A program made the translations under genes and the position numbers. Positions 53,497-62,511 of a DNA stretch of 64,000 bases are shown here, piece by piece. The notes beneath the pieces were generated by a model that was not told where the DNA came from, made no database searches, and saw only the letters and a list, made by a program, of their open reading frames with translations. Position 1 is the stretch's first letter, and each line of letters opens with the position of its first letter. Origin of the DNA: Roseicyclus marinus (lineage in GTDB: Bacteria > Pseudomonadota > Alphaproteobacteria > Rhodobacterales > Rhodobacteraceae); contig NZ_JASJOF010000001.1 in the NCBI RefSeq assembly GCF_030163795.1, positions 1 to 64,000 on the forward strand, written 5' to 3'.

Positions 53497-55200
53497 ATGC
53501 GCCGCCCCCTGCTGATCCTGTCCGCCGTGGCGGTCCTCGGTGCCCTGCCGCCTGCCATGGTGCGGGCGCAGGACCAAGGGCCGGGGCTGGCCGGGGCGTA
53601 TCTCGCCGCGCGCGCCGCGGTGATCGAGGGCAACCACCGCGCCGCCGCGGTCTATTTCGAAACCGCACTGGCCGCCGATCCCGGCAATTCCTTCCTGATC
53701 GGCAATGCCATCTTCGCCAATGCCGCGCTGGGGCAATGGGGGCGGGCCGAAACCATCGCCGACATGCTCGAGCCTTCCGACGAAGGGTCGGAAATGGTCA
53801 ACCTTGTGCGGATCGTGCGCCGCTTGGCCGAAAACGATCTCGCGGGCGCGCGCGCGGCGATCGAGTCGGGGCAGGGGGCCGGACCCTTCACCGATGGCCT
53901 GTCGCTGGGCTGGATCGCGCTGGGCGAAGGCGACATGCGCCGCGCCACCGACGCCTTTCGCGAGGTCGCCACCGACGAGGCGCTGGCCGATATCGCCCTG
54001 ACCCATCTGGCACTGGCCCGCGCCGCCGTGGGCGATTTCGAAGGGGCCGACGCGATCTTTTCCGGCGATGAATTCGGGCCGCTTTCGGTCACCGAGCGCT
54101 CGATCCGGGCCCGGGCCGAGGTGCTGGTGCAACTCGACCGCGCCGATGACGCGGTGGAATTGCTCGATTTCTTTACGAACAGCGTGCCCGATCCCGGCCT
54201 TCTCGCCTTGCGCGACCAGATCGCGGGACAAGACGGCACACCGCCCTACAGCTTTATAACCACCGCGCGTCAGGGTCTGGCCGAGGTGTTTCATTCCATC
54301 GCCCATGCCATGGGGCGCGATGCAGGCTCCACTACCCTGCCGCTGCTCTATGCTCGCGCGGCTCATGGCATCGATCCCGCCCATACCGAGGCGCTGATCC
54401 TCGCGGGCCAGCTTCTGAGCGAGGCGCAGCAACACGCGCTTGCCGCTGACGCTTTCGCCGAGGTTCCCGAGGGCGACCCGCAATATGTCGAGGCGCAGCT
54501 GGGCCGCGCCGATGCCTATTTCGCAGATGGACGCCCCGATGAGGCGGTCGAGGTCCTGCAAGCGCTTTCCACCGAAAACGGCGGGCTCGCCTCGGTTCAG
54601 GCCGCGCTCGGCGACGCCCTGCGCCGCACCGACCGCTGCGCCGAGGCGGTCACCGCCTATACTGCCGCCCTCGACAACGTCGACATCACCCAGCGACGCA
54701 ACTGGTTCCTCTATTTCGCGCGCGGCATCTGCCACGAGGCGCTGGATGATTTCGACGCCTCCGAAATCGATTTCCGGCAGGCGCTGGTCCTGAACCCCGA
54801 CCAGCCGCAGGTGCTCAACAATCTCGGCTATTCGCTGGTGGAACAACGCCGCAATCTCGACGAGGCGTTGGGGATGATCGAACGCGCCGTCGAAGGCGAT
54901 CCGGATTCGGGCTACATCGTCGACAGCCTCGGCTGGGTCCTCTACCGGCTCGGCCGGTTCGAAGAAGCGGTGGCACCCATGGAACGGGCCGTCGCCCTTT
55001 TGCCCAACGATCCGATCATCAACGACCATCTGGGCGACGTCTACTGGATGGTCGGCCGCCAGCGCGAGGCGCGCTTCCAATGGGAACGCGCGCTCAGTTT
55101 CGACCCCGAGGAGGCCGAGGCGCTGCGCATCCGCCGCAAGCTCGAGGTCGGTCTCGATGCCGTGCTGCGCGAAGAGGGCGGCGTGGGCGAAACGCAGTGA
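53497..55200 (+). CDS. Exported tetratricopeptide repeat protein
   Basis: A 567-residue protein with a signal peptide (RRPLLILSAVAVLGALPPAMVRAQ) and many TPR units; clear examples are ANHRA-type N-terminal repeats (HRAAAVYFETALAADPGNSF) and C-terminal repeats ending ALVLNPDQPQVLNNLGYSLV, EGDPDSGYIVDSLGWVLYRL and LLPNDPIINDHLGDVYWMVG. Related proteins act in outer-membrane or envelope assembly; this one has no assigned role. GGAGGAG precedes the ATG. The stop overlaps ispE (GTGA). Confidence 0.88.
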   Translation: MRRPLLILSAVAVLGALPPAMVRAQDQGPGLAGAYLAARAAVIEGNHRAAAVYFETALAADPGNSFLIGNAIFANAALGQWGRAETIADMLEPSDEGSEMVNLVRIVRRLAENDLAGARAAIESGQGAGPFTDGLSLGWIALGEGDMRRATDAFREVATDEALADIALTHLALARAAVGDFEGADAIFSGDEFGPLSVTERSIRARAEVLVQLDRADDAVELLDFFTNSVPDPGLLALRDQIAGQDGTPPYSFITTARQGLAEVFHSIAHAMGRDAGSTTLPLLYARAAHGIDPAHTEALILAGQLLSEAQQHALAADAFAEVPEGDPQYVEAQLGRADAYFADGRPDEAVEVLQALSTENGGLASVQAALGDALRRTDRCAEAVTAYTAALDNVDITQRRNWFLYFARGICHEALDDFDASEIDFRQALVLNPDQPQVLNNLGYSLVEQRRNLDEALGMIERAVEGDPDSGYIVDSLGWVLYRLGRFEEAVAPMERAVALLPNDPIINDHLGDVYWMVGRQREARFQWERALSFDPEEAEALRIRRKLEVGLDAVLREEGGVGETQ

Positions 55201-56039
55201 GGCTTCTGGCTCCCGCCAAGGTCAATCTCGCCCTGCATGTGACAGGGCGCCGCGCCGATGGCTACCACCTGCTCGACAGCATCGTGGTCTTTGCCGATCA
55301 CGGCGACACGATCACCCTCGCGCCGTCGGCCGACCTGTCGCTGACCGTCACCGGGCCGCGCGCCTCGGGCGTGCCCACCGACCGGCGCAACCTCATCTGG
55401 CAGGCGGCCGAGGCCTTTCCGCCGGGGCAGGGGGCCGCGATCACGCTCGACAAGCATCTGCCCCATGCGGGCGGGATCGGCGGCGGCTCGTCCGATGCGG
55501 CCACGGCCTTGCGGGGGCTCTCCGACTTCTGGGGGCTGCCCATGCCCGATGCGGCGGCGATCCTGTCGCTGGGGGCCGATGTGCCCGTCTGCGTCTTTGG
55601 CCGCCCCGCCCGCATGGCGGGCATCGGCGAAGACATCACGCCCCTTCCCGATCTGCCGCCCCTTTGGATCGTGCTGGTCAATCCCGGTGTCGAAGTGCCG
55701 ACCGGCGCAGTGTTCAAGGCGCTGGATCGTGCCGATAATCCGCCGCTGCCCGATCTGCCGCCGTCAGGCTGGCCTGATGCCCCCGCGCTCATCGACTGGC
55801 TGTGCCAGACCCGCAACGATCTTGAACCGCCCGCCCGCACCCAGGCCCCCGAAATCGGCCAGGCGCTCGACCGGCTGAACGCGCGGCCGGGCTGCCTGAT
55901 GGCGCGGATGTCGGGATCGGGCGCGACCTGTTTCGCCCTGTTTTCCGAGGAATTTCCGGCGCGCGATGCCGCCGCCGCCCTCGCCGCCGACCAGCCGGAG
56001 TGGTGGTGCGTGGCCGCCCCGGTTCTGGGCCTCAGCTAA
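55197..56039 (+). CDS. ispE: 4-Diphosphocytidyl-2-C-methyl-D-erythritol kinase
   Basis: A 280-residue GHMP kinase of the MEP isoprenoid pathway. Start GTG 55197 gives RLLAPAKVNLALHVTGRRADGYHLLDS; the ATP-binding PHAGGIGGGSSDAATALRGL and the C-terminal ARMSGSGATCFALF are diagnostic. It overlaps the TPR gene and ends inside the 3' end of the convergent polyprenyl synthase (8-bp overlap). ispH is at 31186. Confidence 0.95.
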   Translation: MRLLAPAKVNLALHVTGRRADGYHLLDSIVVFADHGDTITLAPSADLSLTVTGPRASGVPTDRRNLIWQAAEAFPPGQGAAITLDKHLPHAGGIGGGSSDAATALRGLSDFWGLPMPDAAAILSLGADVPVCVFGRPARMAGIGEDITPLPDLPPLWIVLVNPGVEVPTGAVFKALDRADNPPLPDLPPSGWPDAPALIDWLCQTRNDLEPPARTQAPEIGQALDRLNARPGCLMARMSGSGATCFALFSEEFPARDAAAALAADQPEWWCVAAPVLGLS

Positions 56040-57033
56040 GGCGCGCGACCACGTAATCGGCCAGATCGGCCATCATCTCGCGCAGCGGATGCTCGGGCAG
56101 TACCGCCAGCGCATCGCGTGCCTGTGCCGACCAGCCCATCGCCTCCGCGCGCGTTTCCTCCAGCGTGCCGTGGCGGCGCAACAGCTCCATCGCCTGTTCC
56201 AGATCGCCGTCGCGCTGGTCGCCCTTCTCGATCGTCCGCTGCCAGAACGCGCGCTCGCTCGCATCGGCCCGCGCCACGGCCCGGATCACCGGCAGCGTCA
56301 ACTTGCGCTCGCGGAAATCGTCGCCCGTGTTCTTGCCGATGGCCCCAGTGCTGCCGCCCCAATCCAGCAGGTCATCGGCCATCTGGAACGCGATGCCCAG
56401 CCCGTCGCCATAGGCGGCCAGCCCCTCGATCATCGGCTCGGGTCGCCCGGCGATCACGCCGCCCACCTCGCACGCCGCCCGGAACAGGGCCGCGGTCTTG
56501 CCGCGGATCACCTGCAGGTAGATGTCCTCGGTCGTGGACAGGTTCATCGCCGCCGTGAGCTGCAGCACTTCGCCCTCGGCGATCACCGCCGCCGCGTTCG
56601 ACAAGATGTTCAGGACCCGCAGGTTCCCGGTCTCGACCATCAACTGGAACGACCGCGCGAACAGGTAGTCGCCGACCAGAACGCTCGACTTGTTGTCCCA
56701 CAGCAGGTTGGCCGTGGGCCGCCCGCGCCGCTTCTGGCTCTCGTCCACCACATCGTCATGCAACAGCGTCGCGGTATGGATGAACTCCACCGTCGCGGCC
56801 AGCTTCCGGTGCGCCTCGCCCTCGTAGCCGCACAGCCGCGCCGCGGCCAACGTCAGCATCGGGCGCACACGCTTGCCACCCGCCTCGACCAGATGGGCGG
56901 TCACTTCGGGAATTCGGGGGGCATGTTCCGACGCCATGCGGTCGCGGATCAACAGGTTGACCGCCTCCAGATCATCGGCCAGCGCGGCCTGCATGCGCTC
57001 ATGCGGCTGGGTTGCTGCGGTGTCGAGGCTCAT
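56032..57033 (-). CDS. ispB: Polyprenyl diphosphate synthase (ubiquinone side chain)
   Basis: A 333-residue trans-prenyltransferase. The first Asp-rich motif is LLHDDVVDE (Asp93, Asp94, Asp97) after GGKRVRPMLTLAAARLCGY; the second is FQMADDLLDWGG. The long form with VANLLW-type text (RPTANLLWDNKSSVLVGDYL) points to a medium/long chain product, probably decaprenyl diphosphate for ubiquinone-10, but chain length cannot be read from sequence. ATG 57033 is chosen; the frame extends 19 codons upstream. Confidence 0.9.
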   Translation of the reverse strand: MSLDTAATQPHERMQAALADDLEAVNLLIRDRMASEHAPRIPEVTAHLVEAGGKRVRPMLTLAAARLCGYEGEAHRKLAATVEFIHTATLLHDDVVDESQKRRGRPTANLLWDNKSSVLVGDYLFARSFQLMVETGNLRVLNILSNAAAVIAEGEVLQLTAAMNLSTTEDIYLQVIRGKTAALFRAACEVGGVIAGRPEPMIEGLAAYGDGLGIAFQMADDLLDWGGSTGAIGKNTGDDFRERKLTLPVIRAVARADASERAFWQRTIEKGDQRDGDLEQAMELLRRHGTLEETRAEAMGWSAQARDALAVLPEHPLREMMADLADYVVARLS

Positions 57034-57110
57034 GGCCGCCTGTTCCTTCCCGTGATCCGGTGCAAGCCTCCCGTCTCGACAAGCCGCCAAGGCCTGCCTA
57101 CATCGGGATC

Positions 57111-57326
57111 ATGCTTGAAATCATGCGCAGCACCGACCCGACCGAGATCGCCTTCGCCTCGGCGCTTTTGTCCGGCGAGGGTATAGAGGTCTTCGAACTC
57201 GACGTCCATATGAGCGTGCTCGAGGGGTCTATCGGCATTTTGCCGCGCCGCCTTCTGGTGAAACGCACCGATGCCTTCCACGCCCGCACGGTCCTGCGCG
57301 ACAATGATCTTCCGGTGACCGAGTGA
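57111..57326 (+). CDS. DUF2007 domain protein
   Basis: A 71-residue protein of DUF2007, a small signal-transducing-like fold related to the glutamine-binding PII-like barrels. Text MLEIMRSTDPTEIAFASALLSGEGIEVFELDVHMS and LPRRLLVKRTDAFHARTVLRD is typical. Function is unknown. Its stop overlaps the next start (GTGA); it diverges from ispB by 77 bp. Confidence 0.85.
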   Translation: MLEIMRSTDPTEIAFASALLSGEGIEVFELDVHMSVLEGSIGILPRRLLVKRTDAFHARTVLRDNDLPVTE

Positions 57327-58087
57327 TCACGACACGCGACGCTTTCCTCGGCGGCAGGCTGCAGATCCTCCAGCCGCGCGACGGATACCGCGCCGCGACC
57401 GATCCGGTGTTTCTCGCCGCCGCTTGCCCCGCAGCGCCCGGCGACAGCGTGCTGGAACTGGGCTGCGGGGTCGGCACCGCCGCCCTGTGCCTTGCCGCAC
57501 GGGTGGACGGCCTGCGGCTCACCGGGGTGGAACGGCAAATCGCCTATGCCGATCTCGCGCGCCAAAATGCGATTGCGGCGGGTGTCAGCATGGATCTGGT
57601 TACGGCCGATCTGGCCGCCTTGCCAGCCGAGCTTCGACAACGGTCCTTCGATCACGTCATCGCCAACCCCCCCTATTTCGCGGCGGGTGACGGAACCTTT
57701 GCGCAAGATGCCGGGCGCGAGGCCGCGAACCGCGCCGAAACGCCCCTGTCCGACTGGATCGCGGTGGCCCGCGCGCGGCTCAAACCACAGGGTTGGCTGA
57801 CCCTGATCCATCTGGCCGAGCGCCTGCCGGACTGCCTGTCGCACCTGTCGGGCGGGTTCGGGGCCATCGCCGTCCTGCCGATCCAGCCCCGTCCGGGGCG
57901 TCCGGCCAACCGCGTGCTGATCCGGGCCCGCAAGGGAGCGAAAACGCCCTTCCGTCTGCTTCCGCCCTTTCTTGTACATGAATCCGCCGTCCATCCCGGC
58001 GACCAGCCGGATTTCACCCCGACGGCCGAGGCCGTGCTGCGCCACGCCGCTCCGATCCCCTTCGATCCGGCGATATCCTGCATTTGA
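57323..58087 (+). CDS. tRNA1(Val) adenine methyltransferase-like (TrmN6/YfiC) protein
   Basis: A 254-residue class I methyltransferase. Substrate-gripping N-terminus FLGGRLQILQPRDGYRAATDPVFLAAA, SAM-binding VLELGCGVGTAALCLA and the amino-methylation motif VIANPPYFAAGD (NPPY) match the TrmN6 family, which modifies tRNA A37. The exact tRNA is not deducible. Start is GTG 57323, overlapping the DUF2007 stop. Confidence 0.88.
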   Translation: MITTRDAFLGGRLQILQPRDGYRAATDPVFLAAACPAAPGDSVLELGCGVGTAALCLAARVDGLRLTGVERQIAYADLARQNAIAAGVSMDLVTADLAALPAELRQRSFDHVIANPPYFAAGDGTFAQDAGREAANRAETPLSDWIAVARARLKPQGWLTLIHLAERLPDCLSHLSGGFGAIAVLPIQPRPGRPANRVLIRARKGAKTPFRLLPPFLVHESAVHPGDQPDFTPTAEAVLRHAAPIPFDPAISCI

Positions 58088-58174
58088 GCTATCGTTTTGG
58101 TTGTTTTGCGTGACACGACTCAGCTTCCGTGCTGCACTTGTCACACGACAGTCATCAATGAGAGGAGGACGTCC

Positions 58175-58339
58175 ATGTCGCTTGGGTCTCATCTGCAGGA
58201 ACTGAAGAAGAAACACGCAAGCCTCTCGGAAAAAGTGGAACAGGCGCAACGCAGTCCCGGCATCGACGATCTGGCGGTCCGCGAGCTGAAAAAGGAAAAG
58301 CTCCGCCTCAAGGAAGAAATCGCCCGTCTCAACAACTGA
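58175..58339 (+). CDS. YdcH/DUF465 family small coiled-coil protein
   Basis: A 54-residue protein, mostly one charged amphipathic helix pair: LGSHLQELKKKHASLSEKVEQ and LAVRELKKEKLRLKEEIARL, typical of DUF465 (YdcH). Function unknown. GAGGAGG precedes the ATG. It is convergent with nothing close and followed by a 171-bp gap holding a GC-rich imperfect hairpin. Confidence 0.88.
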   Translation: MSLGSHLQELKKKHASLSEKVEQAQRSPGIDDLAVRELKKEKLRLKEEIARLNN

Positions 58340-58510
58340 CAGGCAGGGTTTGCCGCGCCCGGGCCCAAGGCTCGGGTGCGCGCCCATCCCCACCTGACCC
58401 TTGCACCCGGCGAAACCCGGCCTTGTCGGTTTTGCGCCTACTCGGGTCACCATCGCTGACCTATTTTCGGATCAAGGGGGAACAGAACCCTGACCGAAAG
58501 GATGTCACCG

Positions 58511-58627
58511 ATGGAAAATTTTGCTCACACGCCGGAAATCCGCGCCCAGATCGTCGCGGCCCGTCAGGAATGCGCTGCCTACTTCTGGCGCGGCGTCTTC
58601 GGCCTGTTCGCGCGCCGGGCGCACTAA
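58511..58627 (+). CDS. 38-residue small protein
   Basis: A 38-codon ORF: starts MENFAHTPEIRAQIVAARQE, ends with an aromatic amphipathic stretch AAYFWRGVFGLFARRAH. GAAAGGA lies 8 bases before the ATG, and a strong terminator begins 28 bases after the stop, so it looks like a complete small transcription unit. I recognise no family. The C-terminal helix is hydrophobic with flanking Arg, suggesting a membrane or membrane-surface peptide. Confidence 0.6.
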   Translation: MENFAHTPEIRAQIVAARQECAAYFWRGVFGLFARRAH

Positions 58628-58654
58628 TCGCCACGCCGGATCGGCACGCATGAA

Positions 58655-58684
58655 AAAGGCCGGGGTAGATCCCCGGCCTTTCGC
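58655..58684. terminator. Bidirectional terminator between the small ORF and phbB
   Basis: An 11-bp perfect stem AAAGGCCGGGG (58655-58665) and CCCCGGCCTTT (58671-58681), loop TAGAT, with an A run before and Ts after, so functional on both strands. Confidence 0.85.
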
Positions 58685-58700
58685 ATTCCGGCATGAAACT

Positions 58701-59423
58701 TCAGACGAAGAACTGTGCCCCGTTGGCCGAGATGGTCGAGCCGTTGATGAAGCCCGATTGCTCGGAGGCAAGGAAGACGACGCAGCGCGCGATTTCCTCG
58801 GGTTCGCCCAGCCGCCCGGCGGGAATGCCCTTGATGATCTTTTCGCGCACGGATTCGTCGATCGCCATCACCATTTCCGTGGCGATATAGCCGGGGCAGA
58901 TCGCATTGGCGGTGATGCCGAATTTCGCGCCTTCCTGCGCCAGCGATTTCACGATGCCCAGATCGCCCGCCTTGGTCGCGGCATAATTCACCTGACCCGC
59001 CTGACCCTTCTGGCCGTTGATCGACGAAATCACGATGACCCGCCCGAACTGGCGGTCGCGCATCCCCGGCCAGACCGGGTGGACGGTGTTGAACACGCCG
59101 GTCAGGTTGGTGTCGACAACCTCTTTCCACTGTTCGGGCGTCATGCGGTGGAACATCGCGTCGCGCGTGATGCCCGCATTGGCGACAACCACGTCGATCG
59201 GGCCCAGATCGGCCTCGACCTGCGCGATCCCGGCCTTGGAACTCTCGTAATCGGCGACGTTCCACTTGTAGGTCTTGATGCCGGTTTCCTTGGTGAAGGC
59301 GGCGGCCTTCTCGTCATTTCCGGCATAGGTGGCAGCGACCTCGTAGCCCTCCGCCTTCAGGGCCTTGGAAATGGCCTCTCCGATGCCGCGGCTGCCGCCG
59401 GTGACGAGCGCTACTCTTGCCAT
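58701..59423 (-). CDS. phbB: Acetoacetyl-CoA reductase
   Basis: A 240-residue NADPH-dependent SDR, reducing acetoacetyl-CoA to (R)-3-hydroxybutyryl-CoA for polyhydroxybutyrate and for the ethylmalonyl-CoA pathway. Cofactor motif LVTGGSRGIGEAISKALKA, VVANAGITRDAMFHRM, catalytic Ser in VISSINGQKGQAGQ and Tyr/Lys in VNYAATKAGDLGIV are complete. It lies downstream of phbA but separated by a terminator. Confidence 0.95.
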   Translation of the reverse strand: MARVALVTGGSRGIGEAISKALKAEGYEVAATYAGNDEKAAAFTKETGIKTYKWNVADYESSKAGIAQVEADLGPIDVVVANAGITRDAMFHRMTPEQWKEVVDTNLTGVFNTVHPVWPGMRDRQFGRVIVISSINGQKGQAGQVNYAATKAGDLGIVKSLAQEGAKFGITANAICPGYIATEMVMAIDESVREKIIKGIPAGRLGEPEEIARCVVFLASEQSGFINGSTISANGAQFFV

Positions 59424-59520
59424 GGGTTCCTCCAGTCTGGCGTCTCTCTCAGGTAATGGTGTTACGCGCAGCGCGCCCGAAGCGCAACAAAGTTACCGAT
59501 ACCATCGTGACGCGCCGCAA

Positions 59521-59546
59521 AGGAAAAGGGCGCCCGAAGGCGCCCT
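59521..59546 (-). terminator. Terminator after phbA
   Basis: On the minus strand an 8-bp stem AGGGCGCC and GGCGCCCT around a TTCG tetraloop (59539-59546 with 59527-59534), followed by TTTTCCTTT. It is 12 bp after the phbA stop, so read-through to phbB would need attenuation escape or a separate promoter. Confidence 0.85.
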
Positions 59547-59557
59547 ATCTCGGTCTC

Positions 59558-60733
59558 TCAGGGGCGTTCGACGCAGAGCGCGACGCCCATACCGCCGCCG
59601 ATGCACAGCGTGGCAAGGCCCTTTTTCGCGTCCCGGCGCTTCATCTCGAACAAAAGCGTGTTCAGAACGCGGCAGCCCGAGGCGCCGATCGGATGGCCGA
59701 TGGCGATGGCGCCCCCGTTCACGTTCACGATGGACGGGTCCCAGCCCATGTCCTTGTTCACCGCGCAGGCCTGCGCCGCAAAAGCCTCGTTCGCCTCCAC
59801 CAGGTCCAGATCGCCGACCGACCAGCCGGCCTTTTCCAGCGCCTTGCGGCTTGCGTAGATCGGGCCCACGCCCATGATCGACGGGTCAAGCCCCGCCGTC
59901 GCATAAGAGGCGATGCGCGCCAGCGGTTCGATCCCGCGGCGCTCGGCCTCGTCCGCCGACATCAGAAGCGTCGCCGCCGCGCCGTCGTTCAACCCGCTGG
60001 CATTGCCCGCCGTGACCGATCCGTCCTTGGTGAAGGCGGGGCGCAGCTTGGCCATGCTGTCGAGCGTCGCGCCGTGGCGGATGTATTCGTCGCTGTCCAC
60101 CACCAGATCGCCCTTGCGGCTCTTGATCGTCACGCCGACGATCTCTTCCGCGAACCGGCCCGCCTTTTGCGCGGCTTCCGCCTTGTTCTGGCTGGCGACG
60201 GCGAATTCGTCCTGCATCTCGCGGCTGATCTGCCATTGCTGGGCGACATTCTCCGCGGTCTGGCCCATGTGGTAGCCGTTGAACGCATCCCACAGCCCGT
60301 CGCGGATCATCGTGTCGATGTAGGACATGTCGCCCATCTTCTGGCCCTGCCGCAGCGCCGCGGCATGGGGCGACATCGACATGTTCTCCTGCCCGCCCGC
60401 GATCACGATCGCCGCATCGCCCAGCATGATGTGCTGCGCGCCCAGCGCCACCGCCCGCAGGCCGGAGCCGCAGACCTGGTTGATGCCCCAGGCGGCCGCT
60501 TCCTTGGGAAGGCCCGCGTTCACATGCGCCTGCCGCGCCGGGTTCTGTCCCTGCGCCGCTGTCAGCACCTGGCCCAGGATCGTTTCCGACACATCGGCCT
60601 TCTCGATGCCCGCGCGCTCCACCACGGCCTCGATCACCACGCGGCCCAGCTCATGCGCGGGCGTCCCGGCGAAGGAGCCTAGAAAACTGCCCACGGGTGT
60701 CCGCGCGGCCGAGGCGATGACGACATTGGTCAT
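59558..60733 (-). CDS. phbA: Acetyl-CoA C-acetyltransferase (beta-ketothiolase)
   Basis: A 391-residue thiolase condensing two acetyl-CoA to acetoacetyl-CoA. Catalytic Cys88 in [36 protein letters not shown] with His, and the C-terminal [13 protein letters not shown] with the second Cys are intact. With phbB it opens both PHB synthesis and the ethylmalonyl-CoA pathway. ATG 60733 is preceded by GAAAGGA. Confidence 0.96.
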   Translation of the reverse strand: MTNVVIASAARTPVGSFLGSFAGTPAHELGRVVIEAVVERAGIEKADVSETILGQVLTAAQGQNPARQAHVNAGLPKEAAAWGINQVCGSGLRAVALGAQHIMLGDAAIVIAGGQENMSMSPHAAALRQGQKMGDMSYIDTMIRDGLWDAFNGYHMGQTAENVAQQWQISREMQDEFAVASQNKAEAAQKAGRFAEEIVGVTIKSRKGDLVVDSDEYIRHGATLDSMAKLRPAFTKDGSVTAGNASGLNDGAAATLLMSADEAERRGIEPLARIASYATAGLDPSIMGVGPIYASRKALEKAGWSVGDLDLVEANEAFAAQACAVNKDMGWDPSIVNVNGGAIAIGHPIGASGCRVLNTLLFEMKRRDAKKGLATLCIGGGMGVALCVERP

Positions 60734-60845
60734 AGGGGGTCCTTTCCTTCATGGCCCCTCGACCCCGCGATCCGGGGCTGGGCCGGTTCATCTCTCAGCC
60801 CCGTGGTAACCTCCGCAGCCCCCAAGATACAACGGATATCATGTC

Positions 60846-61715
60846 TCAGCGCCGATCTTGCGGCGCTCCGCCGCCCCGGCCCGCGCGCTTGCGCCTGTGT
60901 TCCGCAGGCCTTGCGCGCCACGGCGGATCGAAAACCGGCACCCCCAGATGGAACCCTTGCAGGCACCCGATCCCGGCGGCGGTCAGCCACCGCGCCTCCT
61001 CCGGGCTTTCGACGGCTTCGGCCACGGTCAGCATGTCGAAATGCCGCGCCAGCCCGATCAGCGCCTCGTAAAGCACCTGGTTGTCCGGATCGGCATCGAC
61101 CGCGCGGGTGAAATCCCCGTCGATCTTGACGATGTCGAAACTGAAATGCCGCAGATGCCGGAACGAGGTCTGCCCGGCCCCGAAATCATCCAGCGCGAAC
61201 AAGATGCCCTTGTCCCGCATCTCCGCCATGAAGACCTTGACCAGCTCGGGCATCAGCATCGCGCTCGTCTCGGTGATCTCCAGGATCAGGCGGCGCACCG
61301 TCGCGGGCTCTTGCCGCGTGGCCCGGCGCAGGATCTGCATCCATTCCGGGTAACCCACCGACCGCGCCGACATGTTCACCGACAGCCGAAGGCCCGGATG
61401 CTCCTGCAACGCCTGCAACCCCAGCCGCAGCGCCACGCAATCGATCTGCCGGCCCAGGTCCAGATCCTCCACCGCGCCGATGAAATCACGCGCCGGGATC
61501 ACCCGCCCGGTCTCGTCAAGGATGCGGATCAACCCCTCGTAGAAGGCCACGCCGCCGCCATCGGCCCGCAGCACCGGCTGAAAGGCCAGCACCGCATCCC
61601 CGCGCGCCAGTGCCGCCCGCACCATGGCCAGCGTGCCGCGGTCCCGCTCCGCGATCGCGGCCTCCAGCGGGCTGGCCAACCCCGCCTCCACCGGTCTTCC
61701 CCGCATGTGACCCAT
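60846..61715 (-). CDS. Stand-alone EAL domain c-di-GMP phosphodiesterase candidate
   Basis: A 289-residue EAL-domain protein with no sensor domain. The EAL motif reads YEGLIRI (Glu60), and the other catalytic positions are present: SVNMSARS (Asn114), LEITET (Glu146), ALDDFGAG (Asp176, Asp177), VKIDGDF (Lys197), AEAVES and GCLQGFHLG. So activity is plausible despite EGL. The C-terminus is a basic tail. GGAGGT is 6 bases before ATG 61715. It could alternatively be a c-di-GMP receptor. Confidence 0.88.
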   Translation of the reverse strand: MGHMRGRPVEAGLASPLEAAIAERDRGTLAMVRAALARGDAVLAFQPVLRADGGGVAFYEGLIRILDETGRVIPARDFIGAVEDLDLGRQIDCVALRLGLQALQEHPGLRLSVNMSARSVGYPEWMQILRRATRQEPATVRRLILEITETSAMLMPELVKVFMAEMRDKGILFALDDFGAGQTSFRHLRHFSFDIVKIDGDFTRAVDADPDNQVLYEALIGLARHFDMLTVAEAVESPEEARWLTAAGIGCLQGFHLGVPVFDPPWRARPAEHRRKRAGRGGGAPQDRR

Positions 61716-61825
61716 TCCAGCACCTCCGCCGCCATCGCCCGTGATCGCCCTTGCCGGAATGCCACCCGACCCCTTAACAAATTCCCAAGCTTCGCATTTT
61801 CAGCCAATTCTCCGGAGTTCTCGGG

Positions 61826-62392
61826 ATGCAGACCATGGATCGCTGCGGCTGGTGCGGAACCTATCCGCTCTATGTCGCCTATCACGACACCGAATGGGGC
61901 GTGCCCGAACGCGATGGCCGCGCGCTGTGGGAAAAGCTCATCCTCGACGGGTTCCAGGCGGGCCTGTCCTGGATCACGATCTTGCGCAAACGCGACGCCT
62001 TCCGCGCGGCCTTCGCCGGGTTCGACCCGGTGGACATCGCCCGCTGGGGCGAACCCGAAATCGCCCGCCTCCTTGCGGATCCCGGCATCGTGCGCCATCG
62101 CGGCAAATGCGAGGCCGCGATCACCAATGCCCGCGCGTTTCTCGACCTCGGCGGCCCCGATGCCTTCGCAGATTTCATGTGGCGTTATGTCGACGGCACA
62201 CCGCTGCAACCCGACCGTCCCGATCAGGCCGCCGTTCCCGCCTACACGGAACTCAGCGAACAGGTCTCCAAGGATCTCAAGGCGGCCGGTTTCCGCTTCT
62301 GCGGCCCCACGATCACCTATGCCTGGATGCAGGCGACAGGCCTCGTGAACGACCACATCACAACCTGCCACCGCCATGCGGCGCTGCGCTGA
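61826..62392 (+). CDS. tag: DNA-3-methyladenine glycosylase I
   Basis: A 188-residue Tag, removing 3-methyladenine from DNA. The zinc-binding start RCGWCGTYPLYVAYHDTEWG, LFEKLIL-type ALWEKLILDGFQAGLSWITILRKR, and terminal GFRFCGPTITYAWMQATGLVNDH then CHRH are diagnostic. It is divergent from the EAL gene (110 bp) and convergent with tlpA. Confidence 0.95.
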   Translation: MQTMDRCGWCGTYPLYVAYHDTEWGVPERDGRALWEKLILDGFQAGLSWITILRKRDAFRAAFAGFDPVDIARWGEPEIARLLADPGIVRHRGKCEAAITNARAFLDLGGPDAFADFMWRYVDGTPLQPDRPDQAAVPAYTELSEQVSKDLKAAGFRFCGPTITYAWMQATGLVNDHITTCHRHAALR

Positions 62393-62434
62393 AGCCCTGC
62401 ACGGCTTAACCCGATATCAAGGTTAACGGTGCGC

Positions 62435-62482
62435 CTTCATCTTGGCCGAAAAACTCCGGGGGAGGCGCGGCCCATGGGCCGC
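62435..62482 (-). repeat. Composite intergenic repeat between tag and tlpA
   Basis: On the minus strand a 16-bp palindrome GCGGCCCATGGGCCGC (62467-62482), then CCTCCCCCGGA and GTTTTTCGGCCAAGATGAAG (62435-62454). The 20-bp tail is identical to that at 40764-40783. A further small inverted repeat, TTAACC (62406) and GGTTAA (62421), lies on its left. Confidence 0.7.
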
Positions 62483-62511
62483 GACGGGGTCAGAGCCCCC
62501 TCAACCGGCAA

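Noticed and set aside
60846-61715. EAL protein as degenerate because the motif reads EGL
   Set aside because: The catalytic Glu is kept and the remaining metal and base residues are present, so loss of activity is not supported.
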